Notes: generated from the sequence alone by a model not told the origin. Counted from the first letter of the stretch, positions 10,869 to 25,665 are shown. The stretch: DNA of 64,000 nucleotides from Larus michahellis (GCF_964199755.1 NC_133917.1:3894043-3958042); one strand, 5' to 3'. Numbers and translations: made by a program.

Positions 10869-10922
10869 AGGATAAAATCAGCACAGGATAAAATCCCAGG
10901 ATAAAATCCCAGGATAAAATCC
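10869..10922. repeat. short tandem repeat, AGGATAAAATC core x4
   Basis: The core AGGATAAAATC starts at 10869, 10885, 10898 and 10911; the last two spacings are 13 bp (core plus CC). Simple intronic tandem repeat. Confidence 0.85.
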
Positions 10923-13900
10923 GCCTCCTGGCCCCGGGATGGCTTTAGGGATGCGTAGCCGTCGCCCCTCGCCGAGAGCAGAGAGACAAAAGGGCAGCAT
11001 CCCCCCCCCCGCCACGATGGAGGACAAAAAAAAGGGGGGAGGAAAACAAAAAAAAGGGGGGAGGAAAAAGAGGCAGGGAGGGGGTTAAAGCCAAAAAGGC
11101 AATAATCGTAAAGACCCCGGGATGGATCGAGCCCCTCCTAATAGACTGCGACAAAGCGGGAGGCCGAGGGCGCTGCCCGGGCCATACCGCGGGGTTTTTA
11201 CGCACGCGTCGGGCTCGTTTTTTGAGGTGTTTTTCTGCCCTCTCCCTCTCCCCCCCCAGCCCTTTTCTTTAAAACCAACCAACAAACCCACCCCCCCACC
11301 CAAAGCCACCTGTTTCTGCGAATTAGCTCAAGCGTGACACCCCGGCTTCGCTCGCTCTTTCCGACGCTTATTTATGACTCCATTTTATACATGTAATTTT
11401 TTTTTTTAAAAGCCAAAAAAAAAAAACAAAAAACCGAAGCGTTTTCCAGGCTGGAAGCCGCCGCGGTGCCTTGCCGGGAGGCGCGGGGCTGGGAGGGGGG
11501 GATGTTAACGAAGGCAAGGGCCTGGGGGGCTGCCGAGACGCGGGGCGCATCCGCACGCGTCCCGTCCGTCTTCCCCCGCGCCGCGATAACGAGCGTGTTA
11601 CGCGAAGCGTCCTTCGCAAGGCGGCGCGTCGCCGGGCGCTCGGGCTGGTGACTCGGAACCGGGGCTCGAATTAAAAGGACATCCGAGCTGGTGGGTCTTA
11701 AAACGCTCCCAGGGAAAAAGATAAAAAAGAGGTTTTTGCCCGTTTAAGCGCAAGCAACCACCCCGCTGCCCCCCGTCGCCCCCTGCAACTACACCTTAAA
11801 CGACATTTCTCGAGGGTTTTGCTCAAAACACGCGCGGTTTGGGGGTTTCTTTTCCTTCCCCTCAGGTCCCCTCCAGCCCAACCCTGCCTCCGTCCCCCGA
11901 GCGGGGTGACAAATCTCGGCAACGCCAAAACGCCACCGAACAAAGGAGGAAGGGAGCGCACCGTTCGCCGCGGGAGGACAAAAACCTGCAGCGGCGTTTT
12001 CGCATCGCGCCATAAAAACGCTGGTGGAAAAGTGTGGGGGGGGGAAGGACGGACGGACACCCAGGGAGAAAGGGTGGGCACCGCCACTTTGTCACGTTTC
12101 TGGCCCAAAAAAAACGCCCCGGTTTTTACGGCGCTGGGCCGCCAACCCCGCTCGGCCCTCGCCACGCGGGGATGAGCCGTTTGCGGAGGAAAATAGGTGG
12201 GTTACGGTGAAGGGAGAAAAATAAATCAGGGGTTTTTTTTTGTGAGGATGGAGGAGCAGCCGGTTTCAGATGAATATTTAGCAGGCGGCCGCTCCGGCGG
12301 CGTCTGGAAACACTAAAGACGCAGAGACGGAGGGGGGCAAAAAAAAGGAAAAGGAAGAAAAATCCCAATTCTCCGACTCCGTTTTGTACCGGGTGAAGAA
12401 ACGGGAGATTTTTAGGTCAATGAGGGAAGCGGCAAGAGGAGGAGGTGGGGAACGGGGTCACGTTTCTATCCCCCCCCCCACCCCCCACCCCGCAACGAGG
12501 GGCACGTTCCAGCCCAGCCGCGGCACCTCTGAATTTATTTTAATCTTTCATTTTGCTCCATTGCAGGATTATTACATATATTTCCCCCCTCCCCCTCGCT
12601 TTTTTTTTTTTTTCCCTTTTTTTTTCTTTTTTCTAGGGCACTTTTCCCCGCTTTCGGCGCGCGTTACAGCTCTATTTAACATCTTTATGTGGTCTCCCGA
12701 GCTGGGGAGCTCTCTCTTTTCTCCGCGCAGAAACGCTCGCAGACACAATATATCTTTCTCCCTACATTTCCAAAGGCCGAAACCTAGAGGCTGAGTCTGG
12801 CACTTCAGTTCTAAATCATGTCATTTTACACAGAGAAGAAAAGCAGGAGAAGGCGGGGGGGGGGGGGAGAAAAGGGAGGGGGGGGGGGTGGAAAAAAAAA
12901 AATAAAAAAAAAAAGGAATGAGTTAAAGCCGCAGCACCGGCTTTAATATTTAATCTCCTTCCATCAGCAGCTGACATATAGCAGTGTTATTTCAGCCTGC
13001 TGTTTCGCGGGCGTCGGAATTAAAAAGAAGATGTAGAGCGTAAACTCTCCGGGGCGAGGGCCAGGCGCTGGGATAACGCCGCCGCCGTTGCCGGTCGGCC
13101 CCGAAAACAGCGGCGACCCTTCGGGTTGCGGAAAAGAAAGAGTTTAAACCCCGCTTTTGCTGCCCTACGGCTGCCGTCGGGGCCGGGGAGGGAGCGGGCG
13201 GGTGGCACTGGGTAAAGACGGGGTTTGGGGTTTATTTACCCCGGAGACGGTCACAGCTTGGTTTGGGGTTTGGTTTTTTGTGGTTTTTTTTTGGAGAAAA
13301 CAGATTTGAGGCAGGCTGAGGCCGGCCAGTCGGCATTCTTTACTCAACAGGCTGTGACAGCTCGATGAATAAATGCGCTCATTTAAAAATCTTTATTTAA
13401 TAGGACACAATACTTCCAGCTGGACCAACGCGGCGTGGCCATTAGGGCAAGAGCCAGAGAATAAACGCAGTTAAGGCCGAAACCTGGGATCTTTAGTCAG
13501 ACGGAGATTATTATTTTGTTTTTTTCCTGCGGGTTTAACAAGCACAACATGAGATGTAAGGGGTTGCCGGGGGTTTTTCCTTCCTTTTGTAAAGCCTACG
13601 ACTGCGTCGGCTGCAAAAGGGAGGGCAGGCGAGAGCCGAAGCCACCGCATCCAGCCCTGCCTCTCCCGGCAGCTCCCGCGCCCCAGCTCCACGGCTATTT
13701 TTTTAACCTTGACAGTAATTTTCAGAGCACACAAACCACCGGCTGCGTACCGAGCCCGTCGCCTGCCCAAAATTCAGTTTTCATATAGAGCGGGTATAGG
13801 CTGCAACGGCACAAACTGCTCCGGGCTTGTAAAAGGGCGACTTTTACCTTGCCGAAAGCACAAAGCTCTGGTACAGTCGCGCCAGACCCGAAAAGGGGTG

Positions 13901-14159
13901 AGAAGCCAAACCTGCCTCCGTCAAACTCATCCCACGGCTGAATTAACGAGCTGTCATTAATACAGGGAAGCGGAAACACTGCTCCAACCTTAGCTCCGGC
14001 ACGGCGGTGTGTTATTCCGCCCACGGACACCGCGACACGGTTGAAACACCTGGACAGGAGGGGGAACAAAGGAAGAGAGCACGTTGTCGCGCAGCGGCGG
14101 CGCTGGAGCTACGTGACTGCATTAAAGCGTTCCGGCGTGGAAGGGCTGAGCTCAAAGTC

Positions 14160-14240
14160 AGAGAATCACGGAACGGTTTGGGTTGGAAGGGACCTTAAAG
14201 ATCGTCTCGTTCCAACCAGACACCTCCCGCCAGACCAGGT
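14160..14240 (-). mobile_element. CR1 LINE 3' tail fragment
   Basis: The plus strand reads AGAATCACGGAACGGTTTGG, then GTTGGAAGGGACCTTAAAGA and GTTCCAACC, which is the reverse complement of the avian CR1 3' terminus. The fragment is about 80 bp and severely 5'-truncated. It has the same transcriptional orientation as ATF7. Confidence 0.88.
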
Positions 14241-17101
14241 TTTAAAGTCACCCACTTTAAATGTCACTCCCAAGGTCCGTCGGGTTGCCGCGATGCCCTA
14301 CAGCGCTGCAGCTGGCCGGGGTGGGGGGGGAGTCCCGGGGTCTGCCTTGCTCTCCCGGCACCGCCTTGGGCGAGGGGCACTTCATTTGGGGACCCCCCGG
14401 GTGCGTGGGACACCCCCAACGGCTGGGAGACACCCCCAGGGAGATGCCGGACCCCCCCCCAGGGATCCCAGCCGGGCCGCGTCCTGCACGGCTCATCCTC
14501 CCCGCACTCCCCGGCCGCCCCCATCCATCCATCTCACCCTGACAGGGCTCAGATGGATTTCTGAGGGCTGGATACCCCCCGATCGCTCGGCACAACGGCA
14601 GAGGTAACTAATGCGGGGTCACGGATGCCCCCGAGGGCCGGGTGCCCAAAGGTTAGCTGTTAGAGCTGTGAGTGATGTGACCCCCCCACGAGTCCTGGCG
14701 CAGATCTGGGCTCCATCTCACCCATTTCCCAGCTGAGCAATGACAACGATAATTCCCTGCCTTGCAGAGAGGCTGCAAGGATTAATTCGCTAATGTGCAT
14801 AAAGTGCCCCGATACTGGAGTGATTCATAGATTTTAAAGGCCGGGGGGACCATTACAATTATCTGCCCGGGACCACGTGAATCCCCAGATGGGCCCATTT
14901 CCATAGGAAAGGAGGTGTCGGGAGACGAGGAGGAGGTAACGCCGCAAAGACTTGTTGGTTTGAAAGAATGCGACAATGGCATGGCTGCGTCGCCTTTTTT
15001 TGCCTTTTTCCCCCCGCCCCCCCAACACACACACACACACACTTACGAGAGACGAGACGCCGAGATTGGGGCCCCCGTTTCCTCCGGGAGGGTTCCCCAT
15101 CCCGTCGGTGCTCACCGGGCCAGGTTTTCAGAAGAGCTCGGAGCCCGGTTGCTCCCAGTGGGAAGCTCCACGTGTTTTTTTCGAAAGCAGCCAGGGCAGC
15201 GCGTCCCTGCAGCTCGAAGGCGGCCGCAGCAGCTACGGTTTACCGAGCGCTTCTGGAAAGCTGGTTTCAGTGGCAGCATCCTTCCGCTAGAGGAGGGAAG
15301 AGACAGCACCTCCGCGAGCCTGAGCGAGGACAAACGAGAAGAAGAGCCAAGGTTTACGAGCGAGCAGCTCAAGAACAACACCCCCCAAAAAATAATAAAA
15401 AATAACCAGGTATTGCACGTACACCCATCGAAAGCAGCTCCGCTCCTCCTGCCCCAGCGCAAAGCCCCGCGTGGGAGGGGGAGCGGCTGCTCCGAGCCCA
15501 GCACGGGCTTTATCCTGAGAATGCCCCCGAGCCAAGGTCATTTCGCCCCAGTCTGCGCGGGGAGAAAGGAAACCCCCCCACCCCCCCCCAAAAAAAAGGG
15601 GCGAGAGGGAACATCCACGGCCGTATCGGGGCCGTATCGGCCGCTGCGGGGCTTTGCGTCGTGGCGGCGGGGCCGTTTTCTCGCGCCGCAGCGGGATGCT
15701 CGGCTGTAAAACGCTCGGGCGTTAAGCGCCCGCTGCCCTTCCCGAGCCGGAGGCGGCAGGAAAAGGTTATTTCTGCTCCCTCGGGTCCCGTGAAAATCCG
15801 ACAGGCCGCGGCCAGCTCAGTCTCTTCGGCGAGGAGCGGGGCTGGATGGGTTTTGGGCCGTGCCCCCCCTGCAGCTCCCTTTCCCCACTAAAGCTGCACC
15901 GAGATTAAACCTCGAGATGTTATTTTTGGCTCAGGCGACTCCAGGGACCCATGCGGCTATGCCTTTCACTTGGAAAAAAAATCCGCTTACATCCTGCCCT
16001 GTGATTAATTCACGTTCCTTTCCTTGTTTAAAAAGAAAGGGGGGGGGAAAAAAAAAAAAAAAAAAAAGGCAAGACTTAAGAATAATAATCAGAAACTTCA
16101 GCCTGTTCACGGGCCAGCGTTCAGCGCCGGTGTTGGGAAAGCCCCGACCAAGCAGCCAAAAAAGCCATTTTAACAAGGATTTTGTTGGGGACGAACATTG
16201 CGCAAACCACAAAGATTTGCCTTATTTTTTTTTTGCGCTTCGAGAGAATCAGCTGCCTTCAAGGTTGGGTTTTTCTGGGGGATCGCGTGATTAGGTTTTA
16301 AGCTGGTTATCACAGATGGGCGCCGCACAGCAGCGTCTTCTCTCTGTCGGATAATATCTGACCTCTAAAGGCTCCACATCAGGCTCCTCCCGTCTCCAAC
16401 CAGCCCAGGGAGAGCAGAAGAAGGTTAAAACGCCAACGCGCGACACGGGATGCTCCGGGTTCCCCGAAATCAGCAGCCGGGAGGTGAGAGAGCCGCTATG
16501 TTCGTTACGAGGCAGCGAGGACCAGGCTGGAGGGAGCGGAATTTTACGGGCAGTTCCGTATTCGCCTCCTACCCCGTCGTCACCGGTAATTAGCGCCCAG
16601 ATAGTTGGGTCGCTCCACAAAACTTCCCTGCGATTAAAACAAAGAGTTAACGGGGTTCCGGAGCCCGCCCCATCCCGTGTTCCTCTTCCTCCTTGGCCAG
16701 AAGGGCAGAGCATTTAACTGGGAGTAGGTAAATAATTTAATTTACATTTCTATAGCTTCCCGTATCCCAGAGGGCTGCTCATCCGCATGCCCCTCCGCCG
16801 AAATGCAGGTGTTTCAGCAGGGGGGAAGGCAGCAACCATCTGGCCGACAGCACACCACGTAGCGGTGAGGAGGGAAGCATTCGGCCAAGGACATACGGGG
16901 CAAACTCTTTAATAAACTCGGCATTCGACTTTTCTTTTGGGTTTTTTTTGGTGTGGGTTTTTTTGTTTTGTTTTGTGTTTTTTTTTTTAAATTTTGATAA
17001 AGTCTCATCGGGTAGACACAGTCTCTCCCTCGTCTCCGGCGTGCCCAAGCTGAGCGTCGGCACGTCCGGGTGCTGGTAAAACGAAGCGCCGACCCTCCGG
17101 A

Positions 17102-17688
17102 GGGGCCAGCAGCCAACCTGGATTCATCCTGCTGGATTTAACCCGGGCCGGACACCGGCTGCTTGATCACCAGAGGGGCCAGCAGCCAACCTGGATTCAT
17201 CCCACTGGATTTAACCCAGGCCGGACACCGGCTGCACGATCACAAATCAACCTTCTCTCCTTTAATTTTTTTAAAAAAAAGGGGGATATGTAGGAAAAAT
17301 AGCAGATAGCGGTTTATGGAGGGGGCCAGCAGCCAACCTGGATTCATCCCGCTGGATTTAACCCGAGCCGGACACTGGCTGCACGATCACAAATCAACCT
17401 TCTCTCCTTTAATTTTTTTAAAAAAAAGGGGGATATGTAGGAAAAATAGCAGATAGCGGTTTATGGAGGGGGCCAGCAGCCAATCTGGATTCATCCCGCT
17501 GGATTTAACCCGGGCCGGACACCGGCTGCTTGATCACCAGAGGGGCCAGCAGCCAACCTGGATTCATCCCGCTGGATTTAACCCGGGCCGGACACCGGCT
17601 GCACGATCACAAATCAACCTTCTCTCCTTTAATTTTTTTTAAAAAAAGGGGGATATGTAGGAAAAATAGCAGATGGTGGTTTATGGAG
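17102..17688. repeat. tandem array of alternating 73- and 147-bp units
   Basis: GGGGCCAGCAGCC starts at 17102, 17175, 17322, 17469 and 17542, giving periods of 73, 147, 147 and 73 and a last long unit ending near 17688. The first half of every unit (GGGGCCAGCAGCCAACCTGG through GGACACCGGCTGC) is shared. Long units add about 74 bp containing TTTAATTTTTTTAAAAAAAA and GGGGGATATGTAGG. The copies differ at only a few sites, so the expansion is recent. Confidence 0.92.
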
Positions 17689-20600
17689 CACCGGGGAGGA
17701 GCAGCCCCTTTGTCATGCCCAAAGCAGAACGTCCCCACGGACGAGGAGCCCTCGGTGCCTCGTAGGCGCAGCTCTTCCGCTGAAATTCCAGCCCAAAACC
17801 ACGCCAGGAAGATCGGGCTCCTAAAACACCTACGTGAGAGCAGGCAGGGTTTTTTAAGACACCGATACGCTCCCTCCTCTGCCTGAGCGATGCTCGGCGA
17901 GGGGACACACGGACACATGCAGGGACCTGCCCGCAGTGGCGCAAAGCGCCGAGCTCCCGACCTGGAAATGCAATAATTATTGACATCCACAGGGTGGAGC
18001 ATTTTTAGCCTCGTCTCGCGAAAAGCCAAGGTTATTAAAATCCACCTATTAATTACCGCTGCCACCTAAGCGAAGAGGAGAGGCGCAGCGGTAATTAACG
18101 GAGGTGAGCGAAGGGGCGGAGTCACGGAGCGTCAGCGACTCCGCGAGCGCGTGTGCCTACGGCTCCGCGCCTGCCCCACGGGAACCCCCACACCGCTCCG
18201 GCGTGGATGTGAATCACGATTACGTTCCCCGGCTCGAAATCCCAGCAGCACGGCGGGTTCGCGGCGTGACCTTGGGCAAGCCATCAATCCTTCCCCCTAC
18301 CTACCAGCCCGAGCAAATAAAAAGGGAAAAGGCACCGTCCTTCACCAGGGCGTTAGGAGAGGAAGGCGACCGCGCACGCGAGTAGCGGGAGCCACGCGAG
18401 AAGCACTGCAGAAGCGGGGGGGGAAGAAAAAAAAAAGAAATAAAATATATTAACAAAGGCAATTAACAGCCGTGTTTCCCTAACCGTATTTCAAGCTCAG
18501 CGTCTCCTCCCCGTCACGAGAGCTGGGGAATAGAGAGCAAGGGAAAGGGGCAGAGGCACGGCGGAGGGCAGGGAGCTCAGGATAAGTGGAATTCCTGCCC
18601 TGCCCTACCGCAGAGAGCGGTTTGGGAAGTTACGCGGCAGCGAGGGAGGAAAAAGGGTGAATTACGCAGCCACGCTGCCGTGCTGTTCCCGGGGCCCTGC
18701 CCTGGTGCAACGCGGAGAAAGAATCGCGAGCCCCTGGTGCTGGAAAGGGGAGGGGAAAAAAGAGGGGGAAAAAAATAAAAAAATTCCCCCCCCCCGCCCC
18801 AACCAGGCAAGACTTCAGATCTACCACAGAAACCCAATCCGGGCTCCTGCCTTCCCCTGCAAGCCTCTGCTGTTTACCAAATGAGTCACCCTTCCTGCCT
18901 CCACCGCTCCGCGGCTCCTGAACGAATAATCTGGGAGCAAAGACTCTCTCTCCCTCTCTCTCGGCAAACAAACAGCATCGGCCGCAAGCCCCGCGCGACG
19001 CAGGCATGCGAGAGATAATTTATGGAGTGAAAAGAAAAGAATAACAGGAAACTCCTTCCCTGCGCACCCCGAGAAACAAGAATGTATGCGTAAAAATAAT
19101 TAAATCCGAACCGGAGTCGATGAATTTGGCTGAGGGTTTTGTGCTTTGGGAGGCTCTGGAGGGCGGCCAGGGCTGTGATTCCGCTTTGGCAGCAGGTGCC
19201 GGAGCACACGCGGCTCCGTGGAACCAGGCGCTCCGGTTTCCCCGCTCCCTGCCAAGCCACACGTCGCTGGGTGGCACGGCAGCCCTTCCAGCCGGGGTGA
19301 CAGCCTGCGGCGTCCCTGCGGCCGGAGGGGACGGTGCCACGCTCCCCCCCCTCCCCGCCCCGGCACGGCAGCGCCGTCGGCAGCGCTCGGAAAGGGAGGT
19401 AAAGGGAAACGGAGTGGTTTGAGGCGGCGGAACTGAGCCCAAAGCAGGATTGGGATGTCTCCTGAGACACCCGCGGGTGCGCGGTCGGGTCCTCAGGCAA
19501 CAGGGAGCCACCGTGCCCACGCGCGGGACGGTGGCATCTCCCTTTCCGTACTTACCCCGGGAAAAGCGTTAAGAAAAAGTTGTGCTGGGAAAACGGGACG
19601 CCAGCAGCAGCAGACTCTGCTCCGGAAAACCGGTCCCTCACCTCCAATCCAAGCCCCTCACCCTCATTGCCAAAGTGAATTCTCAAGGGCGGAGGGGACG
19701 GGAGGTTAAATTGGGTCTCATCCGAGAGGTTTGGTGGTTTGTCCTCTCGGAAGATGCCCCGCACCAGGCTCACCCCGTCCTCTCCGCTGCACTATTGTTT
19801 CAGGGCTACGAGAAAAGCCGAGCCTAAAAAAAAAAAAATAAGTTAGCTCCAATGGAAAAAAGCGCTCATTGTGCCAATACGCCGCAGCTCGAAAAAGCCG
19901 ACGTGACTCAGCCCTGACCTTTGAACAACACTACAATTAGAAAAAAGGATGCCATGGTCCCCATTCAGTTTTTTAATGCCCTGGAAGGCCGATTTCCTTC
20001 AATTCATTTGCGATATTGGGTCCGCGCCCACCCATTCATGGTGCGCGAGCCGCTCCTCGCAGGCTTTACTGCCCGAAAAAAGGGGTGTTTTGTGGGGATC
20101 TGAGCTGGGACCGCTCCTGGGGAAGCTCCGACAGCAACGCTCCGGAGAGGCCGTCGTCTTAAATGAAGACAGAATTCAAGTGGCTTGGGGTTTTCCCGTT
20201 TAATGTTGGTATTCGGCAGTTAGAGGGAAGGAGCTATAGGGAAGCGTAGACCCACGCAAGCAGAGGTGCGCGGGCACGACTTAAATACGCTCAGACAGCC
20301 TAAAATTGGGGAGGGTAATTATGGAGGGCAGTATACGGGAGATCACGGAGCGGAGAGGGACAAAACACAGGAGGTAAATCGAGATTTACGGATCCTTGGC
20401 CACCCGGAGAAGCAACCCGGGCGTTTTGGAAACGGAGCCGTGGAAAGAAGAGGGGTCTGGGCCCCTCGGTGCGTAGCGGGAGGTACGAGCGCTCGGCGGA
20501 GATGGTTTCGGCCAGCTGCCATTTCCACACGCGTCCCAGGGCAAGACGTGGAAAAGGAGACTGAGGAATTCCCCAGAATCCTGCAGCTCCTGCTGCACCC

Positions 20601-23600
20601 CTACCCATCCAGCCTTGTTTACGGAGCTCCCAGATCTTATCCCAGGCCACCATTTCCCTCCACAACCGACCCATCTGGTGCGTCCCTTCGTCCCCTTTAT
20701 TTCAAGGAGCAGCGCAAACACCTTTCCGACAACCACCTCAACGCCACGTACGACAACGCGCCGTTTCTTTGTGCCCCTCCACGCCTTTCTCCGGGAGGTT
20801 TTGGCCAACCCGCAGAGCCCCTTCGCACTCTCTCTCTCTCTGCCCCGGCTTTCCAACCACGGGCGCAAAAATAAGCCCTGCATTTTATAAAGGCCCGCGA
20901 TAAGTCGTCGGATGTCAGCGCCCGGCGGTAATTAAGCTTTTAAAAGGAGATAGCGGCAGCAGCAGCCAAAAGAAAAAAAAAATAATAAAATTCCGGGCGT
21001 TTTGACTATTTTTGCCTCTTGGAAGAGCCACCTGTTTTATCGGAACAGGTAGATTTATGGGCATATTAACGCGGCGCTGCTGCTCCCACCCTGATGAGGT
21101 TCTCAGTGACCCTCTTCTCTCCCGAGATTTATGGCTGCTCAGAGCAGACTATCGCAGAGGGCTCTAACTCCGAGCTCTTTCCCTGACTCCATCCTCCACC
21201 CGCCGCGCTGGGAGAAATCTCCCGCATCGAGGATCTGGATCCTTTTATATTTCCCCCCCACCCACCCCCAAATCATCTCCAATCAAGTGTGCAACTGCAC
21301 CCTCTTTCAGAAGGTGCCGGGTCAGGTTTAGGGGGAAGGATGTCTCCTCGCTCTTCTCACACGCCGGGTTCCAAACTGCCACCCCAGGAGCTGGCGATGG
21401 GGAGGTTTCGCCCATCTTAGGTGCTGGAATTACATCCGAGGAGGGCATTAACGTGCTCCCGGCTCTCCGGGTACTCACTGACCCGACAAAATCCCCCGCA
21501 AAAGCCTTTCCGCGGCCGTGACGGGCTCCCCAGCTGCAATTCGCAGCAGCCCAGGGCTCTCGCTCCCTTCTAATTGCCTCCGCAGCCGCTCCTGCCTAAT
21601 GGGAAACCCTTTTAACACCACTTTCCACCTGCAGCCCTTAATAAAAATGAAGTGGATAAACTCTTAAGTGCGAGAAGAGGGGGGGAAAAAAAAAAAAAAT
21701 CAGACGAGAGAGAGCCAAGCACAAGGCGAGCAGCTCGCCCATAAGCTTTCCCCCACCTCGTTTGATCTACGGCCCTCCTTCCCCCCCCCCAAGCAGAGAT
21801 CGCCCCCGCCGAGGTGCCAACTGGGTGATGATTCAGCGACGGAGAAATATACAGCTGAGGTCACCAAAATCGCTTTGCTCGCATCCTTAGGGTTCTTCAC
21901 CGTATTTTTTTTTTTTATTTATTTTATTTTTTCTTTTCCCGCCCACGTTACGGGCTGCAGATAATAAACCGTTTCGCACGCCGTCAAAGCGCAGCGCACT
22001 TAAATCTCCTTCTGAAGCTCACAAACGCTCGGGGTTTACAGCAAACGCCGCAGCAAGCCTCTTAAAAGGGAGACAAGCTACCGCGGCAATGGCAAAATTG
22101 GTTTTAATATCTAAAAAGCGGGCAGGGAACGCCTCCCCCAGCCAGGGAAACAAAAGCTGGGGCGCAGAGCCCAGCGAGGAGGGGAATTAGCAGACATTAC
22201 GCCTGCGGAAGCCGCAGTTAAAGCCGCGCGCCCAAGCGCTCGCACCCGTATCGCCAGGGCGGCGAGGATCGGGGAACGCATCCCGCCGTGACTTCGGGGA
22301 AGGCAGGAGTCTCCCAATTCGAAAAGAAAAAGGCAAAGAAAAGAGCCAGGAAGACGCAGGCGAGCAAGCCCCCGGCGGAACAAATCGCTCCTCACGTTTA
22401 AGTCTAGCTCGGGTGGCTTAAAATCCAATCCTTTGAATATTGATTCTCACAAACGAGCCTTTTTTGAGGTCGAATCGCTCATCTCCCTGTTTGAAGCCCA
22501 CATTGAGGGGGTTTAAGCAGATAAAAACGACACCAATAATAATAAATAATAATAACAAATGGCCGCTCCTGCCCATTATCCCAGTGACCGTAAAACCCTC
22601 CCCGTCGGCCCCCAAAATTAAACCCCGCTTCCCCGCCTAAAAGCGGCGACTGACACAGCCACGCGCGGCACGTTATAAATAACCTGAAGAAGTGAAGAAG
22701 CCAAAAAATAAAAAAAAAATAAAATAAAAAAAAAAAATCTTTAACTGCCCCAAAGACAGCCTGATTCAACATTTTGTGCGAACTTCATTTTATGAAATGG
22801 TTTAATTTAGCAGGCTTTACTGCTGAGATGAATTTACGGCTTGTTTTGCACGGCTGCAGAACTCTCCCACCCCATCCCCTACACACACACAATTCTTTAT
22901 TGTCTCGATGTTTACTCTCGGGGGGAATTTTAGGACTTTAATGTTTTTATTGTTTTAAGCCGGCATATAAAAAAAATTATTTGAGCAAAACAGCTGGTAC
23001 GAGTGCCGGGGAAGTGGCGGTGCAGTTTCTCAGCCCGCGTCGTTAAGCAGGTGTTAAATAAACACGATGCCACGCTCCTCCCGAGATTCGCCCCGGCAGG
23101 AGATGTGCAGGGGATCTTGTAAGAAAAGAAGGGGGGGGACGACGCACACACACGGTACCGAGCCGAAAACTCAACCTCCTGCACCGAAATTCGCTTTTCC
23201 ACCAACACCCCGGACCCGATTTTTTAGCCTAAATTCCTCCAGACGGTACCACTAACCCAGGGAAGGGGTGAACAGCAAAGGGGAAAAAAAAACCCAACCA
23301 AAAACCCTGCTTGCCACCGCCTGTGCCCAAAGGGGATTTCTGCCCACGGGCCACGTGCCCTCGTCTTTACGCCCGGAGAAGAAAAAGCCCCAAAGGTGGC
23401 TTTTTTCTTTTCATTTCCTCCACGCACACGCCAGCCCTTTGTGTGGCTGCAGCATGGCAAGCCCCCAGCGGCCGCAGGGTTGGCCCAGCGAATCCTTGAC
23501 AAAATCTCCCGGTTCCTCCCGCTACTAGAAATAAATATATTCGTCGTGAGCTTTTTACACCCCAACCCCAGACCCTTTAAGGAAGGTTCTCATGCAAAGC

Positions 23601-25665
23601 AGCCGCCACCCAAGGGAGAGGAGGGTGGGTTTTTGTAGCCAAAAACCCCCTAAAGCGCCAAAAAAAAAAAAAGCACGGCTATAAATCACTTCTACGAATA
23701 GCTCCGCTTTCATTCTCAGATCTCGCATGAAGTGTCTAGAAAGGAGCTGAGATATCACGGCTGAAAGGGTTTTTTTTTTTGCACCCTGCAACAAGATGCT
23801 CGCTGGGGGGGGGTGGTGGTAGTGGGGGGTGTTTTTTTTTCTGCCCGCCAAGTGCACGAGGACACAGCAGCATCTCCCGTTTCTCCGGGCTCCGGCATGA
23901 CGGGTATCGCCGCATCCATCGCCCGCCGTGTCGCTCTGCGCCAGGAGATGCCGGCCCGGTTGCCGCAGAGGGGCGGAGCGGCCCCCCGCCAGCCAACAAT
24001 GCCCGGAGAGCATCCTCGGGAAGGGGGAAAAGCGAAAAAAAAGAAAAAAAAAAAGAGGATTTTAGCCGCTTTTTTCCCATTACCCACAGCCGTCTCCTCC
24101 TGCCTTTGCAAAGCTGAGTCTTTCTGGGGTTAGAGAACAGAGCGGGGGAAGCGGGTCCATGAAAATAACCTGCCCCCCCCCAAGTTATTTAGATATTGAA
24201 ATAAAACCAGGTCGCAGGTTTGTTGGTTATTAGTAACTCCATACAGGGTCTAAAGAGCCAAAGGAAAACATTCCTCTTTCTCTTTGTGACCCAAACCAGG
24301 CTCCTCAGCACCATTTTTGCTGGGGAAGGAGAGGGAAGTCGCCAGCAGAGTCCCCCCCCCCGCCTCGTTTTTTCACCCTGAACCTGGCTGGATTTTGTGC
24401 GAGAGGTTTCCAGAAAATCCTGCAAACTCGGGCACCTTTTTGAAAACGAAACGGACCCGTGATGGCGCGACAGCGAGGTCTTTGTCAGAGCGACGCGCCG
24501 CATCCGCGCTTGGGGCTGAGTTATCTGCTCACGCCGTAAAACACAAAGAATTCATAATTTTCAGAGAGATTAGCAGGCAGGTAGCAAGCGAGGCTTCGAA
24601 CGACAACCGAAAAAAGAGCAAAAACCCCACAGACCCAAACGGCCTGATCTTTGAAAGATTGTTTTGAACGTAAGGAAATATTTTACCGGCCAAGACAAAA
24701 CCCAGAGCGCAAAAAAGGCAGGAAAAATTCAATACCGAGAGCAAGGCTTTGATTGTACCTAAAGATCCCTCTCCTCCTTCCTACCCGACCCTCCTCCCTC
24801 CAAAACCCCCAAACCCCGTGCCCTGTTTCTCTTTTGCTTTCGGAGGGGGACGGATGAAGAACAGGTTTTGCAGTTCTGGCGATAAGATCGCCGGAGGTTA
24901 AACTCACAAGCCACGGTCAACATGGCAACACACCGGCAGGTTCGCCCGCTCTTGCAGCCGCCGGCAAGCTTTTTGCTCCCGTTCAGCTCAAAACCACGAG
25001 CGAGGTTTTACATCAGCCTAATTTCAAAGTTAATAAAAGAGCCTGGCTCAATTTATGGCTCTGCGCTGGCAGCGCACGCCGTTTGCATTTTTGATATAGA
25101 GCAAGAGCTTTAGGTAAGGACCGGGCTGAGATTATTGCCTTCAAAGCAGAAAGTCCGGGGTTGTGAAACTCCCTTAAATAAAAAAAGGAGAAGAAACTGT
25201 TCCCGGCCAGTGCCCGGCTGTGCCCCTCTGGGGGTATTTTTGCCGCCCTCATCGTGTTGCCGAGAAAGGGGAAACCCTCCCTCCGCCTTCCCCCGTCCCT
25301 CGCCGCCGAAAGGGGAAACCGTCCCACGACGCGGGAACAGCGAGGGTACGGCTCAGTAAAATAATAATAATAATAATGAAAAACCAACAGAAATTTAAAT
25401 CATTAGAAAGCCGGCAGCGTCTGAGAGCCTCCAGCCCCGGCTCGATGGGCTTTGCCGGCCCGCGAGCGGCATGTGCAGCGGGTGGGAGACGCGGATGGGG
25501 TGAGGATGAGGATGGCAGTCCCCGCTGAGGAATTACAAGCCCCCAGAAACGCACACCCGGCGGCAGCTGCCCCGAAAAACCTGCATCCCCCGAGCTGTGC
25601 AGAGCCCGCTTTTCGAGCAGGGGATGCTCTCCTGCATCAGCATCAGGAGTCATCACTGCTGCCGG

